DNA of 19,053 nt from Deltaproteobacteria bacterium RIFCSPLOWO2_02_FULL_57_26 (GCA_001798455.1 MGSI01000018.1:1-19053); one strand, 5' to 3'. Counted from the stretch's first letter, positions 6,190-14,747 are shown. Translations and numbers: made by a program. Notes: generated by a model from the sequence alone, not told the origin.

Positions 6190-7710
6190 TCAAGAGAGGT
6201 AGGGGATGACCGTGCGATTCAGCTCGTCCAGGGAAGAGCGCAGCAGATCGAGGATGGCATTCGGATAAACCCCGAGGATAATCACGATAATCCCGAGGGG
6301 CACCAGCGTGAAGAGCTCCCGTCCGTTAATTTCCGGGAGCGTCTTATACTTCTCGTTGACCGGCCCGAGAAAGACCCTCTGGATCGTCCAGAGAAAGTAG
6401 CCCGCGGTCAAAACCACCCCGCTCGCGCCTAAAACCGTTAGAATCGGATATTTTTGCCACGCCCCAAGCAGCACCAGTACCTCAGAGATGAACCCGGAGA
6501 GGCCGGGCAGCCCCATCGAGGCAAACAGGGCCAGGGCGCTCACACCGGTATAGACCGGCATAACAGCCGCCAGCCCGCCAAAGCCGTCCACTTCTCGGTG
6601 ATGGGCACGATCATAGATCACCCCGACCATGAGAAACAGCATCCCGGTGATGGTCCCATGGTTGAACATCTGAAGCACCGCGCCGTTGATTCCCTGAGAG
6701 GTAAAGCTGGCCATGCCCAGCATCACGTATCCCATGTGGCTTACGCTGGAGTAAGCGACGAGCTTTTTAAAATCTGTCTGTGCCATCGCGCAAAGCGCCC
6801 CGTAGATGATGTTCCAGGCTCCCAGCACCGCCAGGAAGTAATAAGCGAGCTCGGCAGTGGCCGCTGGAAGCATGGGGAAATTGATCCGCATGATCCCATA
6901 GGTCCCCATCTTCAAAAGAACCCCGGCCAGGATCACCGAGATCGCGGTCGGCGCCTCGACGTGAGCATCCGGCAGCCAGGTGTGAAAGGGAAAAGCGGGG
7001 ATCTTGATCGCGAAGCCGATGAACAGCGCCATCCAGACTACGTGTTGGAAGCCCCAGCCCAACCGGTCGAAAGGCCAGAATGGCAAAGCCGCCGTGCCGT
7101 ACTTGGTGTTTTGGGCGATGAGCACCGTCATGTCGAAGGTATAAGGCTCGCTCGAGAAATAGAGGGCCAAGATGGCGAGCAGCATGAGGACGCTGCCCAG
7201 CAGGGTGTAGAGGAAGAACTTGATCGCCGCATATTCCCGCCGCGGGCCGCCCCAGATCCCGATCAGGAAGTACATTGGCAGCAGCATGAGTTCCCAGAAA
7301 ATGTAGAAGAGAAAAAAATCGAGGGCGACAAATACCCCCATCATCCCGGTATCGAGCAAGAGGAAGAGCGCGAAGTAACCCTTCACCGCCTTATCGATCC
7401 CCCACGAAGCGAAGATACAGAGAAAGCAGAGCAGGGCGGTGAGCAGAACCATGGAAATACTGAGCCCATCAACCCCCACAAAGTACGCGATGTTATAGTC
7501 GGGGATCCACCGGAACTTCTCGATGAATTGAAGACCCGGCTTGGTTGGATCAAAGTGGCCATAGAGCCAGACCGCGAGAAGAAGCGGCGGAAGGGTGAAC
7601 AGGGCCGAGACCCAGCGGATCAGGTCGTGCCGTTCACGCGGCAGCAGCAGCACCACCCCCATCCCCGCCAGAGGAAAAAAGGTCATGTAGGTCAGCACGT
7701 GGTCTGTCAT
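6190..7710 (-). CDS. nuoM: NADH-quinone oxidoreductase subunit M, antiporter-like
   Basis: The middle antiporter-like subunit, 506 residues. Glu140 in FWELMLLPMYFLIG and Lys236 in GFAIKIPAFPFHTWLPDAHVE correspond to the two proton-channel charges of E. coli NuoM. The AHVEAPTAISVILAGVLLKMGTYG signature separates M from L and N. I chose the ATG at 7710 (MTDHVLTYMTFFPLAGM), preceded by GGGAG 10 bases upstream. A TTG at 7743 would extend it by 11 residues and overlap the nuoL stop, which is less likely. Confidence 0.97.
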   Translation of the reverse strand: MTDHVLTYMTFFPLAGMGVVLLLPRERHDLIRWVSALFTLPPLLLAVWLYGHFDPTKPGLQFIEKFRWIPDYNIAYFVGVDGLSISMVLLTALLCFLCIFASWGIDKAVKGYFALFLLLDTGMMGVFVALDFFLFYIFWELMLLPMYFLIGIWGGPRREYAAIKFFLYTLLGSVLMLLAILALYFSSEPYTFDMTVLIAQNTKYGTAALPFWPFDRLGWGFQHVVWMALFIGFAIKIPAFPFHTWLPDAHVEAPTAISVILAGVLLKMGTYGIMRINFPMLPAATAELAYYFLAVLGAWNIIYGALCAMAQTDFKKLVAYSSVSHMGYVMLGMASFTSQGINGAVLQMFNHGTITGMLFLMVGVIYDRAHHREVDGFGGLAAVMPVYTGVSALALFASMGLPGLSGFISEVLVLLGAWQKYPILTVLGASGVVLTAGYFLWTIQRVFLGPVNEKYKTLPEINGRELFTLVPLGIIVIILGVYPNAILDLLRSSLDELNRTVIPYLS

Positions 7711-7733
7711 GGTCTCAAGTCTCCCGTTCGAAA

Positions 7734-9776
7734 TTAGCTCCAATAACGCAGCTTAATGATCATCGTAATGACAACCGCACCCAGAATCACATAGAGGTAA
7801 CTATTGATGTTGCCGGTCTGGATCTTCCTGAATTTGTCGCCAGCGGCAAAAGTCGAATCCGCGACCTGGTTGACGATCCCGTCGACCACATAGTCATCGA
7901 AGAGGCCGTTGAGCCAGGAGACAAAGGCGGTCAGCTTGGCCGAGCCATCGACAACGAAATCGATGATATGGAGGTCGAACCACGCCCCGATCCGAGCCAG
8001 GAGCAGGGACCCCTCGACGAAAACAAACTGATAGATCTCATCCACGTAGTATTTGTTATAAGACAGCCGGTACGGGAGGCCGCCGGCTAGCGAGGAGAAA
8101 CGCTCCGGCGCCAGGGTGCGCCGGAAGTAAACCAGATAGGCGAGATAAAAACCCAACGCCGCGACGGCTACGGAAAGTAGCATCAAGCTTATTTCCAGTC
8201 CTGCCGAGCCATGAGCTTCCTGGTGCGGGCCGAAAACGGGCTCAAGCCACCCGGCAAAAAGGCTCCCGCCAAAGGCCGCCGGAAGCCCGATCCAACCTGC
8301 GACCACCGAACCCGCGGCCAGAACTACCAAAGGCATGGTCATGACTTTGGGCGACTCGTGAAGATGGGCCCGGGTATGGCTATCGGCACGGCACTCACCA
8401 AAAAAGACCAGAAAAAACTGGCGGAACATGTAGAACGCCGTCAGCCCCGCGACCACCACCCCGAGCCCCCACAGCAGCGCCGAGCCGTGCTCACTGGAAA
8501 AAGCCTGCCAGAGAATTTCGTCCTTGGAAAAAAAGCCAGCCGTCAGCGGCGTGCCCGCAATGGCCAGGACCGCGATAGCAAAGGTCCAGAACGTATAGGG
8601 CATATGGCCCCTGAGCCCGCCCATCTTCCTCATGTCCTGTTCCCCGCCGAGGGCATGGATGATGCTGCCGGAGCCGAGAAAGAGGCAGGCCTTGAAAAAG
8701 GCATGGGTCATGAGATGGAACACGGCCGCGCCATAGGCGGCCACGCCGGCGCCCAAAAACATATATCCAAGCTGACTGATCGTGGAGTAGGCCAGAACGC
8801 GCTTGATGTCGTTTTGGGTGAGCGCGATCGTTGCGGCAAAAAGCGCTGTCAGAGCGCCGATAGTCGCGACGATCGCAAGGGTAACGGGCGCCAGAGAAAA
8901 GAGAAAGTGCAGGCGCGCGATCATGTAGACCCCGGCGGTGACCATGGTCGCCGCATGGATCAAGGCGCTCACGGGGGTTGGGCCCTGCATGGCGTCGGGG
9001 AGCCAAACATGGAGCGGGATCTGCGCTGATTTTCCCGTCGCCCCAATAAATAGCAACAGGGTTGCCAGGGTTGCGACTCCGATCCCCCACATCTCCTGCC
9101 CTTCGAGCAGGGGGACGAAGCGCTGCATCTCGCGAAAGGTTACCGTGCCATGGCCCTGCTGGTTCAAAGACCAAAAGATTAGAAAAATGCCCAGGATGAA
9201 GCCAAAATCGCCGACGCGGTTAACGATGAATGCCTTGTTACCCGCCCGAGCGTTGACGTGGTCCTGGTACCAAAAACCGATCAGGGCGTAGGAGCAAAGC
9301 CCGACACCCTCCCACCCGATGAACATGAGCAGGAGGTTATCCGCGGTGACCAGTAGCAGCATGGCGAACGTGAAGAGGTTGAGGAAGGCGAAGTAGCGCC
9401 AATAAGACCTATCCTCATGCATGTAGCCCATCGAGTAAATGTGGATGAGTCCCCCGATCCCCGTCACCACGAGAATCATCACCGCTGACAACGGATCGAC
9501 CCAGAAAGCCACATCAGCATTGAGGGTGCCCAGCGAGAGCCATGCATAGACGCGGTCGAGCAAAAAGCGCTCCTCGGGCTTTAAGCCCAGAAGGTCGAAG
9601 AACGCCTTCAGCGAGAGGAGAAAAGAGATCACCACGGGCGCGCAGGCCAAGAGGCTGATCATCCATTTGCCGAGTTTCTTCTGGAGACCCGCTCCGAGCA
9701 AGCCGTTCGTCGCCGCCCCGAGAAGAGGCAGAAGAACGATCCACCGAAGATAATCTGTTGGTACCGGATGCTCCAT
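7734..9776 (-). CDS. nuoL: NADH-quinone oxidoreductase subunit L, antiporter-like
   Basis: The distal antiporter-like subunit, 680 residues, with the long C-terminal extension that forms the lateral helix along the membrane arm. Glu156 (GWEGVGLCSYALIG) and Lys249 (GATGKSAQIPLHVWLPDAMQGPTPVSALIHAATMV region) are the expected channel charges. The ATG at 9776 is chosen; an upstream TTG at 9785 is in frame. Neither has a visible Shine-Dalgarno sequence, because the 90 bases before the gene hold a pyrimidine-rich repeat on this strand. Initiation may therefore be weaker than for its neighbours. Confidence 0.97.
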   Translation of the reverse strand: MEHPVPTDYLRWIVLLPLLGAATNGLLGAGLQKKLGKWMISLLACAPVVISFLLSLKAFFDLLGLKPEERFLLDRVYAWLSLGTLNADVAFWVDPLSAVMILVVTGIGGLIHIYSMGYMHEDRSYWRYFAFLNLFTFAMLLLVTADNLLLMFIGWEGVGLCSYALIGFWYQDHVNARAGNKAFIVNRVGDFGFILGIFLIFWSLNQQGHGTVTFREMQRFVPLLEGQEMWGIGVATLATLLLFIGATGKSAQIPLHVWLPDAMQGPTPVSALIHAATMVTAGVYMIARLHFLFSLAPVTLAIVATIGALTALFAATIALTQNDIKRVLAYSTISQLGYMFLGAGVAAYGAAVFHLMTHAFFKACLFLGSGSIIHALGGEQDMRKMGGLRGHMPYTFWTFAIAVLAIAGTPLTAGFFSKDEILWQAFSSEHGSALLWGLGVVVAGLTAFYMFRQFFLVFFGECRADSHTRAHLHESPKVMTMPLVVLAAGSVVAGWIGLPAAFGGSLFAGWLEPVFGPHQEAHGSAGLEISLMLLSVAVAALGFYLAYLVYFRRTLAPERFSSLAGGLPYRLSYNKYYVDEIYQFVFVEGSLLLARIGAWFDLHIIDFVVDGSAKLTAFVSWLNGLFDDYVVDGIVNQVADSTFAAGDKFRKIQTGNINSYLYVILGAVVITMIIKLRYWS

Positions 9777-9783
9777 ATCAAAC

Positions 9784-9813
9784 AAGGATGAAGGATGAAA
9801 AACGAAGGATGAA
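9784..9813. repeat. Heptamer AAGGATG short repeats between nuoK and nuoL
   Basis: AAGGATGAA occurs at 9784-9792, 9791-9799 (tandem, period 7) and 9805-9813. The rest of the gap up to 9866 is low-complexity (TTTTCCG-like strings at about 9839-9862). The repeat lies in the leader of nuoL and splits an otherwise tight operon. Confidence 0.7.
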
Positions 9814-9866
9814 ATTTCTATGCGAATTTTCGGCTTTCATTTTTCCGTTTTCCGCTTTGTCCGTTC

Positions 9867-10175
9867 TCAGTCCTTAAGCGTCTCCGCCGCCTCGACATCG
9901 ATAGTATGAAAGATCTGGAAGATGGCGAGGACGATGGCCAGACCGATGGCCGCCTCGGCCGCTGCCAGCATGATGACAAAGATCGCATAGATCTGGCCGT
10001 CCACGTTCCCGGTGCTGTAGTGCGAGAAGGCAACATAGTTGATATTGGCGCTGTTCAAGATCAGCTCCACCCCCATGAGGATGCTGATGGCGTTGCGTCG
10101 AGTAAGCACGGTGAAGAGGCCGAGCCCGAAAAGGACGGCCCCGACGACGAGATAGTGAGCGAGTCCGATAGCCAT
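9867..10175 (-). CDS. nuoK: NADH-quinone oxidoreductase subunit K
   Basis: A three-helix membrane subunit that links the antiporter-like chain to the quinone end. The 102 residues match the usual size. The two buried glutamates needed for proton transfer are present: Glu37 (SILMGVELILNSANINYVAF) and Glu74 (MLAAAEAAIGLAI). The ATG at 10175 has GGGGAG 7 bases upstream; a longer in-frame start at 10214 would overlap nuoJ and add a polar stretch foreign to the family. It sits 13 bases after nuoJ. Confidence 0.97.
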   Translation of the reverse strand: MAIGLAHYLVVGAVLFGLGLFTVLTRRNAISILMGVELILNSANINYVAFSHYSTGNVDGQIYAIFVIMLAAAEAAIGLAIVLAIFQIFHTIDVEAAETLKD

Positions 10176-10188
10176 AGCGGGCTCCCCG

Positions 10189-10689
10189 TTACTCCCTAGT
10201 CTCCTTGCGCGCAAGGACCACGGCTCCGATCAGGGCCGCAAGCAGAACCACAGAGGCCAGCTCGAAAGGCAGGAGGTAGCGCTCTAAAAACCACTCGCCG
10301 ATGATTGTGGTCGTCGGGGCATAGACAATCTCCTTAGCCTTCGCCCACGGCGTCTCCCGAATGCTTTGAATGAGCAAAAAGATAAAGATTCCGATCACCA
10401 CCAAAGCCGGTATCCTGCCGACGGAGCGGTTCGTGATCTGCACATCGGCGATCCGATGGGTGAGCATCACGGCAAACAGGATCAGGACCAGGATCCCGCC
10501 CACATAAATTAAAACCTGGACGCCGGCCACGAAGTCTGCCCCCAGAAAGACATAAATCCCGGCCACGCCGCCAAAGGTTCCGAGCAAGGAGAAAGCGGAA
10601 TAGACGATGTTACGGGAAAAGGCCACCATCGCGGCCGATCCAACTGTAAGGGCGGCGATCAAATAAAAAATGACCGGGGAAAGCTGCAT
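10189..10689 (-). CDS. nuoJ: NADH-quinone oxidoreductase subunit J
   Basis: A five-helix membrane subunit, 166 residues. The third-helix region VQVLIYVGGILVLILFAVML contains the conserved Tyr in the pi-bulge helix thought to switch during coupling. FELASVVLLAALIGAVVLARK closes the protein as in homologues. The ATG at 10689 (MQLSPVIFYLIAALTVGSA) is preferred over a TTG at 10740, which would add a cytosolic 17-residue extension running through the hairpin at 10712-10736. The ribosome-binding site is weak (AGAG). Confidence 0.97.
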   Translation of the reverse strand: MQLSPVIFYLIAALTVGSAAMVAFSRNIVYSAFSLLGTFGGVAGIYVFLGADFVAGVQVLIYVGGILVLILFAVMLTHRIADVQITNRSVGRIPALVVIGIFIFLLIQSIRETPWAKAKEIVYAPTTTIIGEWFLERYLLPFELASVVLLAALIGAVVLARKETRE

Positions 10690-10711
10690 GATTCTGATCT
10701 CTATTTGGAAT

Positions 10712-10736
10712 CCCAAAAAGCCGCAGGCTTTCTGGG
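10712..10736 (-). other. Intra-operon RNA hairpin between nuoI and nuoJ
   Basis: On the minus strand CCCAGAAAGCC, loop TGC and GGCTTTTTGGG form an 11-bp stem with a single G-U wobble. No T run follows, so it resembles an RNA-processing or stability hairpin more than a terminator. It fills much of the 67-base gap before nuoJ. Confidence 0.6.
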
Positions 10737-10756
10737 TCAATTACAGGAAGATCCCC

Positions 10757-11323
10757 CTACCCCTCCTCTGTGCCTGCCCCTCCCCCCTTTTCCGGACTAG
10801 CAAACTCATCGAGATACTTCAGCCCAGTCTCCACCTTCTCAGCCAACGTGGGGTCTGTCTCGCCCCCCTTTTTTGGCTTGTACAGGGGAACCGGCTCGGT
10901 GACAAAATGGCGCACCAAGCCCGCGGGATTATAACAGGCCCCTTCGAACTCCTGGGAGTGGCGGATCGAGCCCGTCGGACAAGCCTCCGCACACAGACCG
11001 CAATACATGCATTTACAGATATCGATATCGAAATGAGTAAAGGTGCGCTGCTTGGTCTCCTTGCTGGTCTCAATGCCAATGGTGATGCACGAAATCGGAC
11101 AAACCCTCTCGCAGGCAAGACACCCCGTACAGATGTCCATATCAACTTCCAGGATCCCCCGGTACCTGAGGGGAAGCGTTTCCTGCACAGGCTTCGGGAT
11201 TCGATCCGGATACTGGATCGTCATGGGGCGCCGCACCAGATGAGAAAAAGTCACGGCCATCCCCTCAAAAACCGTGGTGACCGTCTCGGTGATGTCTCTG
11301 ACGTACTCGCCGACCGCGCTCAT
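10757..11323 (-). CDS. nuoI: NADH-quinone oxidoreductase subunit I, 2x[4Fe-4S] ferredoxin-like
   Basis: A peripheral-arm subunit that carries iron-sulfur clusters N6a and N6b and passes electrons to NuoB. The 188 residues include two ferredoxin motifs: Cys65-x2-Cys68-x2-Cys71-x3-Cys75-Pro and Cys105-x2-Cys108-x2-Cys111-x3-Cys115-Pro. An N-terminal amphipathic stretch (about residues 1-30) would dock on the membrane arm. The C-terminus ends in a Gly-rich acidic tail (GGGAGTEEG). The ATG at 11323 has GAGGGG directly upstream. With no NuoG in the operon, this subunit is the likely entry point for electrons from a ferredoxin or another donor. Confidence 0.97.
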   Translation of the reverse strand: MSAVGEYVRDITETVTTVFEGMAVTFSHLVRRPMTIQYPDRIPKPVQETLPLRYRGILEVDMDICTGCLACERVCPISCITIGIETSKETKQRTFTHFDIDICKCMYCGLCAEACPTGSIRHSQEFEGACYNPAGLVRHFVTEPVPLYKPKKGGETDPTLAEKVETGLKYLDEFASPEKGGGAGTEEG

Positions 11324-11332
11324 AACCCCTCA

Positions 11333-11352
11333 AGTGTTAGATAGTGTTAGAT
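11333..11352. repeat. 10-bp tandem duplication spanning the nuoH stop
   Basis: AGTGTTAGAT is present twice in direct tandem (11333-11342, 11343-11352). The second copy contains the nuoH stop codon (11347-11349). The repeat widens the nuoH-nuoI gap to 23 bases. Confidence 0.8.
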
Positions 11353-12534
11353 ATAGGGCTTCAGATACAGTACCGGGCGGGCGTGACGGATCTGAAAGCT
11401 CACGCGCTTCAAAAACAGCCCCAGAATGCCCAGGCCGATAAGGAACATAAAGAAACTTGCCAGCCGATTTCCCTGCGGCCAAATCACCATCCAGGCGGCC
11501 GTCCCTAAAAGGCAGATAAAAGCGAGCGGAACCATATACTTCCAGCAAAGCGACATCAACTGGTCGACCCTGACCCGTGGCAAGGTGCCGCGCACCCACA
11601 TGGCCACAAAGACCCAGAGATAAGCCTTCAGGAAAAAGACTATGAACTGAAGAACGCCAGCCAGGATGGGATGATCGGTCACCGGTGGAATCTGCCACCC
11701 GCCAAGGAATAGAGTCGTTGCGATGGCTCCGATCACGTACAGGTTTCCCCATTCCGCAAAAAAGAAAAAGAGAAAACGCATCCCGCTGTATTCGGTGACG
11801 TACCCGGCCACCAGCTCCGATTCCGCTTCGGGTATGTCAAAAGGCGTGCGGTTGCCCTCGGCCAGGGCTGCGGTGAAATAAAGAAAAAAAGCGACGAAGG
11901 TAAACGGATTATAGAAGAGAAACCAGTTCCACGGAGCCCAGCCCTGCGCTGTGATGATCCCCTGCATGCTCATGGTGCCAGCCGCAAACACGATCGTCAG
12001 CAAGGAAAGCCCCGCAGGGATTTCGTAACTGACGATCTGCGCGGCCGAGCGCATGCCGCCGAGGAGCGACCATTTGTTGTTGGAGGACCAGCCGGCCATC
12101 AAAATCCCCACGACGACCAAAGAGGTGATGGCTAAAAGATAGAGAATGCCGATGTTGAGGTCGGCGACGATGAGCTGACTGCCGAAAGGGATGACCACGA
12201 AAGTGGCAAAAAAACCGGCAAAAACGACATAGGGCGCGAGGGCAAAAAGCCGCCTGTCAGCGGCCGTGGGAATAATGTCCTCTTTGAGCAAATTCTTGAT
12301 GCCGTCCGCAAGCCACTGGAGGATTCCCTGAGGTCCTACGCGATTGGGGCCCACTCGAGATTGAATCCTGGCCCAAACCCGCCGCTCCAGCCAGCTGGTG
12401 ATTCCCGCCAGAGGCGCAACGAAGAACGATAGCACGACAAAGGCCGCCAGGAGCATGAAGCCCGCGTAGACGAGCTCCATGGGCGCGCCGTGAAAGTATC
12501 CTTCTTGGATGAGCTGGTTTAGCAGTTGCTGCAT
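11347..12534 (-). CDS. nuoH: NADH-quinone oxidoreductase subunit H
   Basis: The membrane subunit that forms most of the quinone-access chamber with NuoB and NuoD. The 395 residues carry SRVGPNRVGPQGILQWLADG (about 59-78), the conserved acidic loop NRTPFDIPEAESELVAGY (about 228-245), and WVRGTLPRVRVDQLMSLCWK near the C-terminus. It is somewhat longer than E. coli NuoH (325), mainly through extra C-terminal hydrophobic sequence ending in RPVLYLKPYI. The ATG at 12534 lies 12 bases after nuoD and has no clear Shine-Dalgarno sequence. In 14-gene operons nuoE, F and G lie between nuoD and nuoH; here there is no room for them. Confidence 0.97.
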   Translation of the reverse strand: MQQLLNQLIQEGYFHGAPMELVYAGFMLLAAFVVLSFFVAPLAGITSWLERRVWARIQSRVGPNRVGPQGILQWLADGIKNLLKEDIIPTAADRRLFALAPYVVFAGFFATFVVIPFGSQLIVADLNIGILYLLAITSLVVVGILMAGWSSNNKWSLLGGMRSAAQIVSYEIPAGLSLLTIVFAAGTMSMQGIITAQGWAPWNWFLFYNPFTFVAFFLYFTAALAEGNRTPFDIPEAESELVAGYVTEYSGMRFLFFFFAEWGNLYVIGAIATTLFLGGWQIPPVTDHPILAGVLQFIVFFLKAYLWVFVAMWVRGTLPRVRVDQLMSLCWKYMVPLAFICLLGTAAWMVIWPQGNRLASFFMFLIGLGILGLFLKRVSFQIRHARPVLYLKPYI

Positions 12535-12546
12535 AAAGCGTTCGGC

Positions 12547-13689
12547 CTATCGATCGATCTCGGGCGCATCCACGTCTAGGCTGGCGATCAGAGCGATCAG
12601 GTCCGCCACCATGAGGCCCCGGCTGAGCTTATCGATCAGGCTCATGGCGGTAAACGAGCCGGTGCGAATTCGGACGCGGTAGGGATACTCGCTGCCGTCG
12701 CTGACCACGTAAAAGCCCATATCGCCGCGCGGGGCTTCCACCCGTACATAGATTTCCCCAGCAGGGGGCTTGAACTTGCGCGCAACCTTGGCGATGGCCG
12801 GGCCTTTGGGCAGCATCTTGAGACACTGGCGAACGATCTTGCAGCTCTCCTGCATCTCGAGGATCCGCACGATGTAACGATCGTAGCAATCTCCCAAAGT
12901 CCCCTTTTCCCCGGTCCCCACCGGGATGTCGAACTCGAGCTCGGGATAGACCGAATAAGGGATATCTCTGCGGATATCCCACTTCACGCCGCAAGCGCGC
13001 AGGTTCGGGCCGACGATGTTGTACTGAAAGGCGTCTTCTTTTGTGATCGGAGCCACATGGGCGAGCCGCTCGATAAAGATCTTATTGTAGGAAAGGAGGC
13101 GGTTAAACTCATCGACGATAGGTTCAAAGTGATCCAGAAACTGAGTGATCCGGTCACAGGTCTGGGGCGTGATGTCATACCCCACCCCACCGATCCGGAT
13201 ATAATTATAAGTGAGCCTTGCTCCGCAAATCTCCTCCATCAAATCATTGACGGTCTCCCGCTCCCTCAGCGCGTGGATAAACGGCGTGACGGCCCCGATG
13301 TCCTGAGCGAACGTGCCCACCGCGATCAGATGGCTCGCGATGCGGTTGAGCTCGCAAGCGATCACGCGGCAGAACTCGCCCCGACGGGTCACCTCCACGC
13401 CCCCGAGCCTCTCCGCGGCCATGCAGAAGCCCTGATTAGCGAACATCGCCGCCAAATAATCGGCCCGATCCGTATACGGGACATAGCCATGCCAGGTTAC
13501 TTTTTCGCCGATCTTTTCGATCGAGCGATGGAGATAACCGACATCCGGGATGGCCTCGCGCATGACCTCGCCGTCCGTCTTAATGACGAAGCGCAGCACT
13601 CCATGGGTGCTCGGGTGCTGCGGACCCATGCTGATGGTCATATCTTCGGTGTGAAGGCCTTCGCCTTCAGATCGCAGGGTTTCGTCCAT
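12547..13689 (-). CDS. nuoD: NADH-quinone oxidoreductase subunit D (49 kDa, quinone site)
   Basis: A peripheral-arm subunit, related to [NiFe]-hydrogenase large subunits, that lines the quinone pocket. The 380 residues include SMGPQHPSTHGVLR with the quinone-pocket histidines, GYLHRSIEKI, and the C-terminal APRGDMGFYVVSDGSEYPYRVRIR. The protein ends in the canonical APEIDR with its conserved terminal Arg. The hydrogenase Ni-binding cysteines are absent, as expected for NuoD. It is separate from NuoC, unlike the fused NuoCD of E. coli. The ATG at 13689 has AAGAG upstream. Confidence 0.98.
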   Translation of the reverse strand: MDETLRSEGEGLHTEDMTISMGPQHPSTHGVLRFVIKTDGEVMREAIPDVGYLHRSIEKIGEKVTWHGYVPYTDRADYLAAMFANQGFCMAAERLGGVEVTRRGEFCRVIACELNRIASHLIAVGTFAQDIGAVTPFIHALRERETVNDLMEEICGARLTYNYIRIGGVGYDITPQTCDRITQFLDHFEPIVDEFNRLLSYNKIFIERLAHVAPITKEDAFQYNIVGPNLRACGVKWDIRRDIPYSVYPELEFDIPVGTGEKGTLGDCYDRYIVRILEMQESCKIVRQCLKMLPKGPAIAKVARKFKPPAGEIYVRVEAPRGDMGFYVVSDGSEYPYRVRIRTGSFTAMSLIDKLSRGLMVADLIALIASLDVDAPEIDR

Positions 13690-13696
13690 GATTCTC

Positions 13697-14203
13697 TTAG
13701 CGGAGCAACTTTTCTACCAGCGGAGCCCTTTCGGTGCTGATCCCGTCGTATTCTTCCTGCTCGACGTAATCTTTGCGCAAAGGGTATCCCTCCCAATCCT
13801 CAGGAAGCAGGATTCTCCTCAAATCGCTGTGCCCATCAAAGACCACCCCGAAAAGATCGAAAACTTCCCTTTCGAACCAGTTGGCCACTTTCCACACGCC
13901 CTCCATGGTGGAGACGCACGCGGCTTCGCGAGAAAGATCGACCTTGAGAACGACTTGATGGCGAAAAGTGTAGGAATACAGGTGATAGACGACCTGGAGC
14001 TTCTCCTCCTTGGGGAAATCCAGCGCCGTAAGATCGGAAAGAATCTCGAATCTCAGTTCGGGCTCATCCCGCAGAAAACGGCCCACTTCCACGATCGCCT
14101 GTGCATCCACCATGAGGAGGGGATCCGCGACGGCATCCTTCAACCCGCTCACCTTGCCCGGAAACCTTTGTTCGAGCCTGGCGTATATCCCCTTGGCCTC
14201 CAT
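13697..14203 (-). CDS. nuoC: NADH-quinone oxidoreductase subunit C (30 kDa)
   Basis: A structural subunit that packs against NuoD. The 168 residues end with the diagnostic EREVFDLFGVVFDGHSDLRR and ILLPEDWEGYPLRKDY signatures, followed by a tail to residue 168. The ATG at 14203 is preceded by GGGAG, and the gene begins 6 bases after nuoB. Spacing to nuoD is 7 bases. Confidence 0.97.
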   Translation of the reverse strand: MEAKGIYARLEQRFPGKVSGLKDAVADPLLMVDAQAIVEVGRFLRDEPELRFEILSDLTALDFPKEEKLQVVYHLYSYTFRHQVVLKVDLSREAACVSTMEGVWKVANWFEREVFDLFGVVFDGHSDLRRILLPEDWEGYPLRKDYVEQEEYDGISTERAPLVEKLLR

Positions 14204-14209
14204 GCTCCC

Positions 14210-14722
14210 TTACGCCCCTACGGACTCCTGAGCTCCGTCGGACTGCCGCACCAGCCATCTCTCGCGCATAATCTTATCTTGGATCCTCAGCAGCCCCTCG
14301 GTTAACGCCTCAGGTCTGGGCGGGCATCCAGGAACATAAACATCCACCGGGATGATCTTGTCCACCCCCTTGCAAACCGAGTAGGCCAGTTGGAAGAGCC
14401 CGCCGCAATTGGAGCAACTCCCCATGGAGATCACATATTTGGGATCCGGCATCTGATCGTAGAGAAGCTTCGTCCTCTTGGCCATTTTATAAGTCAGCGT
14501 TCCCGCCACAATCATCAGGTCCGATTGACGTGGCGTCGCTCGCGGCACACAGCCAAATCGGTCCACATCAGCCCGCGGTCCCCCCGTCTGCATCAACTCG
14601 ATGGCGCAACAGGCCAGACCGAACAGCATGTACCACTGCGACGAGGCCCGCCCCCAATTGAGCAAGCTATCGACTTTCGTGGTGAACACCGTTTCGGGTA
14701 GCGAGTTGAGTAGCGGTTTCAC
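14210..14722 (-). CDS. nuoB: NADH-quinone oxidoreductase subunit B, cluster N2
   Basis: Holds cluster N2, the final electron carrier before quinone. The ligands are Cys38-Cys39 (FGLACCAIEL), Cys103 (SMGSCSN) and Cys133 (VYVPGCPPRPEAL) in a 170-residue protein. Extra cysteines at 58, 106 and 117 include an unusual SNCGG after the third ligand. The start is GTG at 14722, supported by GGAGG six bases upstream. VPGCPPRPEAL and the SNCGG context lean slightly toward hydrogenase-like or ferredoxin-type complexes, but PRATPRQSDLMIVAGTLT is ordinary NuoB. Confidence 0.97.
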   Translation of the reverse strand: MKPLLNSLPETVFTTKVDSLLNWGRASSQWYMLFGLACCAIELMQTGGPRADVDRFGCVPRATPRQSDLMIVAGTLTYKMAKRTKLLYDQMPDPKYVISMGSCSNCGGLFQLAYSVCKGVDKIIPVDVYVPGCPPRPEALTEGLLRIQDKIMRERWLVRQSDGAQESVGA

Positions 14723-14747
14723 AAAACACCTCCAACGACTGCTCGGG

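Noticed and set aside
6454..7737. Long plus-strand open frame of 427 codons opposite nuoM (also 4453-5553 and 8211-9029 opposite nuoN and nuoL)
   Set aside because: Their products are rich in His, Arg, Glu and Gln with no fold-like pattern, and they mirror the hydrophobic codons of the real nuo genes. They are antisense shadows.
12535..12546. Hidden or degraded nuoE, nuoF or nuoG between nuoD and nuoH
   Set aside because: Only 12 bases separate the two genes; no remnants are present there or elsewhere in the operon.
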